From Juglans regia (lineage: Eukaryota > Streptophyta > Magnoliopsida > Fagales > Juglandaceae): 64,000 bases of DNA. Location: positions 18,113,420 through 18,177,419 of the forward strand of contig NC_049902.1 of NCBI RefSeq assembly GCF_001411555.2, read 5' to 3'. The notes below the pieces were generated by a model. The model saw only the letters and a list, made by a program, of their open reading frames with translations, searched no databases and was not told where the DNA came from. Shown here in pieces: positions 62,430 to 64,000 of this stretch. How positions within the stretch are numbered: the first letter of the stretch is position 1; the number at the start of each line of letters is the position of its first letter. Position numbers and translations under genes: made by a program.

Positions 62430-63033
62430 GCAGCCAGCCGTTGAAGGCTTTGCAGAAAAATGAGCAGTAACCCTAATCCTCGCTTAGAGAGAAAAAGGGC
62501 AAAACCGGAATATTAGAATTCCATATATGAGTTTAGTTTTGGATTCTATTAAACCTGTGTAAAAACCTACCTTAAGGATGACTATTGTATTGCCTTGACC
62601 TCCTATATAAAGGTTGGCCTAAGCGTCCAATACAATCCAAAATCTAACCCTAATGAGTTTAAGTTCTTTTATATTTATAAATTTTTATTTTTATTTAAAT
62701 TATATTATAATATTGATCTAAAAAAATACTTTTATACCAAAAAAATATTTTTAGACCAAATTTTTTTTTAAACACAATATGTAGGCCTAGGCAGGGAGTA
62801 GGGCGGGGTGCGGGGGAGGGTACCCCCTGCCCCGCACCATGTGGGTATCACCCCTACTTTTCATGTAAGAAAGAGAAATAATATTTGAATTTATTTTAAC
62901 AAGAGAATAAATATGAGAACTATATAAAAAAATAATTTTTTAATAATGGACTTGGCTCTTTTTCAAAAAAAAAAAATGCACGGCATTTGCGCAATCTATA
63001 ATTGTATCTAGTATTGCTCTATAAGAAAAAAAA

Positions 63034-63208
63034 GAAATGTTATTTGCAGTCATAAAGTGTGTCAAACACCATCCACTCATTTTGAAAAAAATGAGTAAAT
63101 GTAAGATCCACATGAAAAAATTAATTTTTTAACGATGGACCATACTCTTTTTCAAAAGAAGTGCATATTGCTTGCACATCCATGACTGTGTCTAACATTA
63201 TTTTTTCC
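63034..63208. mobile_element. MITE-like element
   Basis: gaaatgttatttgcagtcat on the left and atgactgtgtctaacattat on the right are imperfect inverted repeats. A related half-copy (ttttttaataatggac...ctctttttc) lies just left, at about 62930-63020. Ends are approximate. Confidence 0.5.
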
Positions 63209-63312
63209 CAAAATATCATGTCAAGGCCGTTCGTATCTTGCCCTTAAATGCATATATGCCCAAGATCCAACTCATATTTTGCCCTATGTATTTTGTACAC
63301 TAACTGACAAAC

Positions 63313-64000
63313 TGTAACGATCTGGCCCAATAATTTTAAAGTCAGAATAGTGATAATTTTTATTGGACTTAAATTATATTTAATGTGTCATATTGGATAA
63401 GCCCACTAGCAATAAATTATTGAGACTGATTAGAAATTTTAATTAGATTTAATACTTAAGTTAAATCTCATTTATTATTTATTAAACGAGTTAAACTCCT
63501 TATAGAATTTAAAAATTGGCCACTATAAATTTATTTCAATTTAAAATCATCACTGATTGAAGTCCAAGGAGTCTAAGTCATTGCCAATCCTATATTGAAT
63601 GAACTTCTAGATCATGTTTTTAAATTCAAACTCTTTTCTTAGATGATCACAACCGAGTTTTCAGCAGATTAGTGTCACTACATGTATTAACCGAGTCCAA
63701 CTCAAACTCGTCGGCAGTACCCTCTCCCAACGGGGTTATAATTCTACAATCTTTGTCACCCTAATTTTGTACACCCGACTACCCTCTATACATATCTATA
63801 TATATGTTTTTCCAACCCATTACCATCCATTATTTTTCTCCCTTACAAAACCAAGGTTGTCTCAAGTCTACTTTATTTTCCCAAAAAGTCTAGACATGCA
63901 ACTTATGTATTAAAGCAATCATTATTGCATTGTCACATGTTCCTTCCGATTGAAAATAATTCCTACTTTTCATATCTATAGTATTACAAAAAATCTCATC
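63313..64000. mobile_element. Partial LTR entering the window edge
   Basis: TGTAACGATCTGGCCC begins a third LTR of the TGTAACG type, with no coding in the 688 bp seen. The other end lies beyond the window, so whether it is a solo LTR or part of a full element cannot be told. Confidence 0.55.

Larger units (their letters stand above)
56618..62569 (-). mobile_element. L1-type LINE, copy B
   Basis: About 5.95 kb, coding on the reverse strand. It is flanked by identical 17-bp copies ccttaaggatgactatt (56601-56617 and 62570-62586), the target-site duplication. Its poly(A) tail appears as a T run at 56616-56626. It holds ORF1 and ORF2 with overlapping stop and start. It has fewer breaks than copy A, so it is probably younger, but several nonsense codons make it inactive as it stands. 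Confidence 0.9.
56323..62856. mobile_element. hAT-like non-autonomous element, copy B, split by a LINE
   Basis: Terminal inverted repeat TAGGGGTG (56323-56330) / CACCCCTA (62849-62856) with flanking octamers cttttcac (56315-56322) and cttttcat (62857-62864), an 8-bp target duplication with one mismatch. GC-rich caps (56331-56445 and 62790-62845) enclose an AT-rich core. Without the LINE and one copy of its target duplication the element is about 565 bp. Its centre is a perfect palindrome with 44-bp arms (56561-56604 paired with 56605-56617 plus 62587-62617). No coding capacity. Copy A at 6650-7216 is a relative. Confidence 0.8.

Noticed and set aside
1..64000. tRNA, rRNA, CRISPR arrays or prokaryotic operons
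   Set aside because: I saw no cloverleaf with conserved arms, no rRNA sequence and no spacer-repeat arrays. The tandem repeats present have no unique spacers.

Overview
This window is a plant nuclear chromosome segment. It has spliced genes with GT-AG introns, plant LTR retrotransposons, plant LINEs, a CACTA element and several MITE families. The single intact host gene and a Tourist-like MITE family (internal motif tgagttgagatga) suggest a woody eudicot, possibly walnut/pecan-like Juglandaceae. That placement is my impression from recall and was not tested.

Layout, left to right. Bases 1-6603 hold remains of a gypsy-type element: a 43-bp/129-bp higher-order minisatellite, a decayed reverse-strand gene of the putative gypsy-type transposon protein family split by a solo LTR with a 5-bp target duplication, a 90-bp tandem repeat, and a short LTR with 10-bp inverted ends. 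Bases 6650-7216 hold a GC-capped hAT-like non-autonomous element. Bases 7625-13497 hold a degenerate L1-type LINE (copy A). Bases 13.5-18.2 kb are mostly noncoding, with an LTR-like fragment and a 38-bp tandem repeat. A dead FAR1-RELATED SEQUENCE-type gene lies at 18.2-20.5 kb, followed by several short tandem repeats and two Tourist-like MITEs.

The one intact gene is a peroxisomal acyl-CoA oxidase of the ACX1 type (24712-33995, + strand). I resolved 14 exons that join without a frameshift into 664 codons, the length I recall for Arabidopsis ACX1. The catalytic Glu falls at position 424 and the protein ends in the peroxisomal signal ARL. Its introns carry two TRIM-type mini-retrotransposons and one Tourist-like MITE.

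Downstream is a dense transposon block. It contains a 2.7-kb solo LTR with a perfect 5-bp target duplication (35034-37714). Next is a Ty3/gypsy chromovirus (Tekay/Del-like) in the order LTR-internal-LTR-truncated internal (38316-48602), whose gag-protease junction contains a 97-nt GT-AG segment that behaves like an intron. A 7.1-kb CACTA element (48698-55769) follows, with two divergent decayed genes. Last comes a small hAT-like element (56323-62856) into whose palindromic centre a second LINE (copy B) has inserted. The right edge enters another TGTAACG-type LTR.

I found no new enzymatic system. The most informative items are structural: the candidate gag-pro intron, the LINE sitting in the centre of an 88-bp perfect palindrome, the ORF1/ORF2 ATGA overlap kept in both LINEs, and the tandem chromovirus array.
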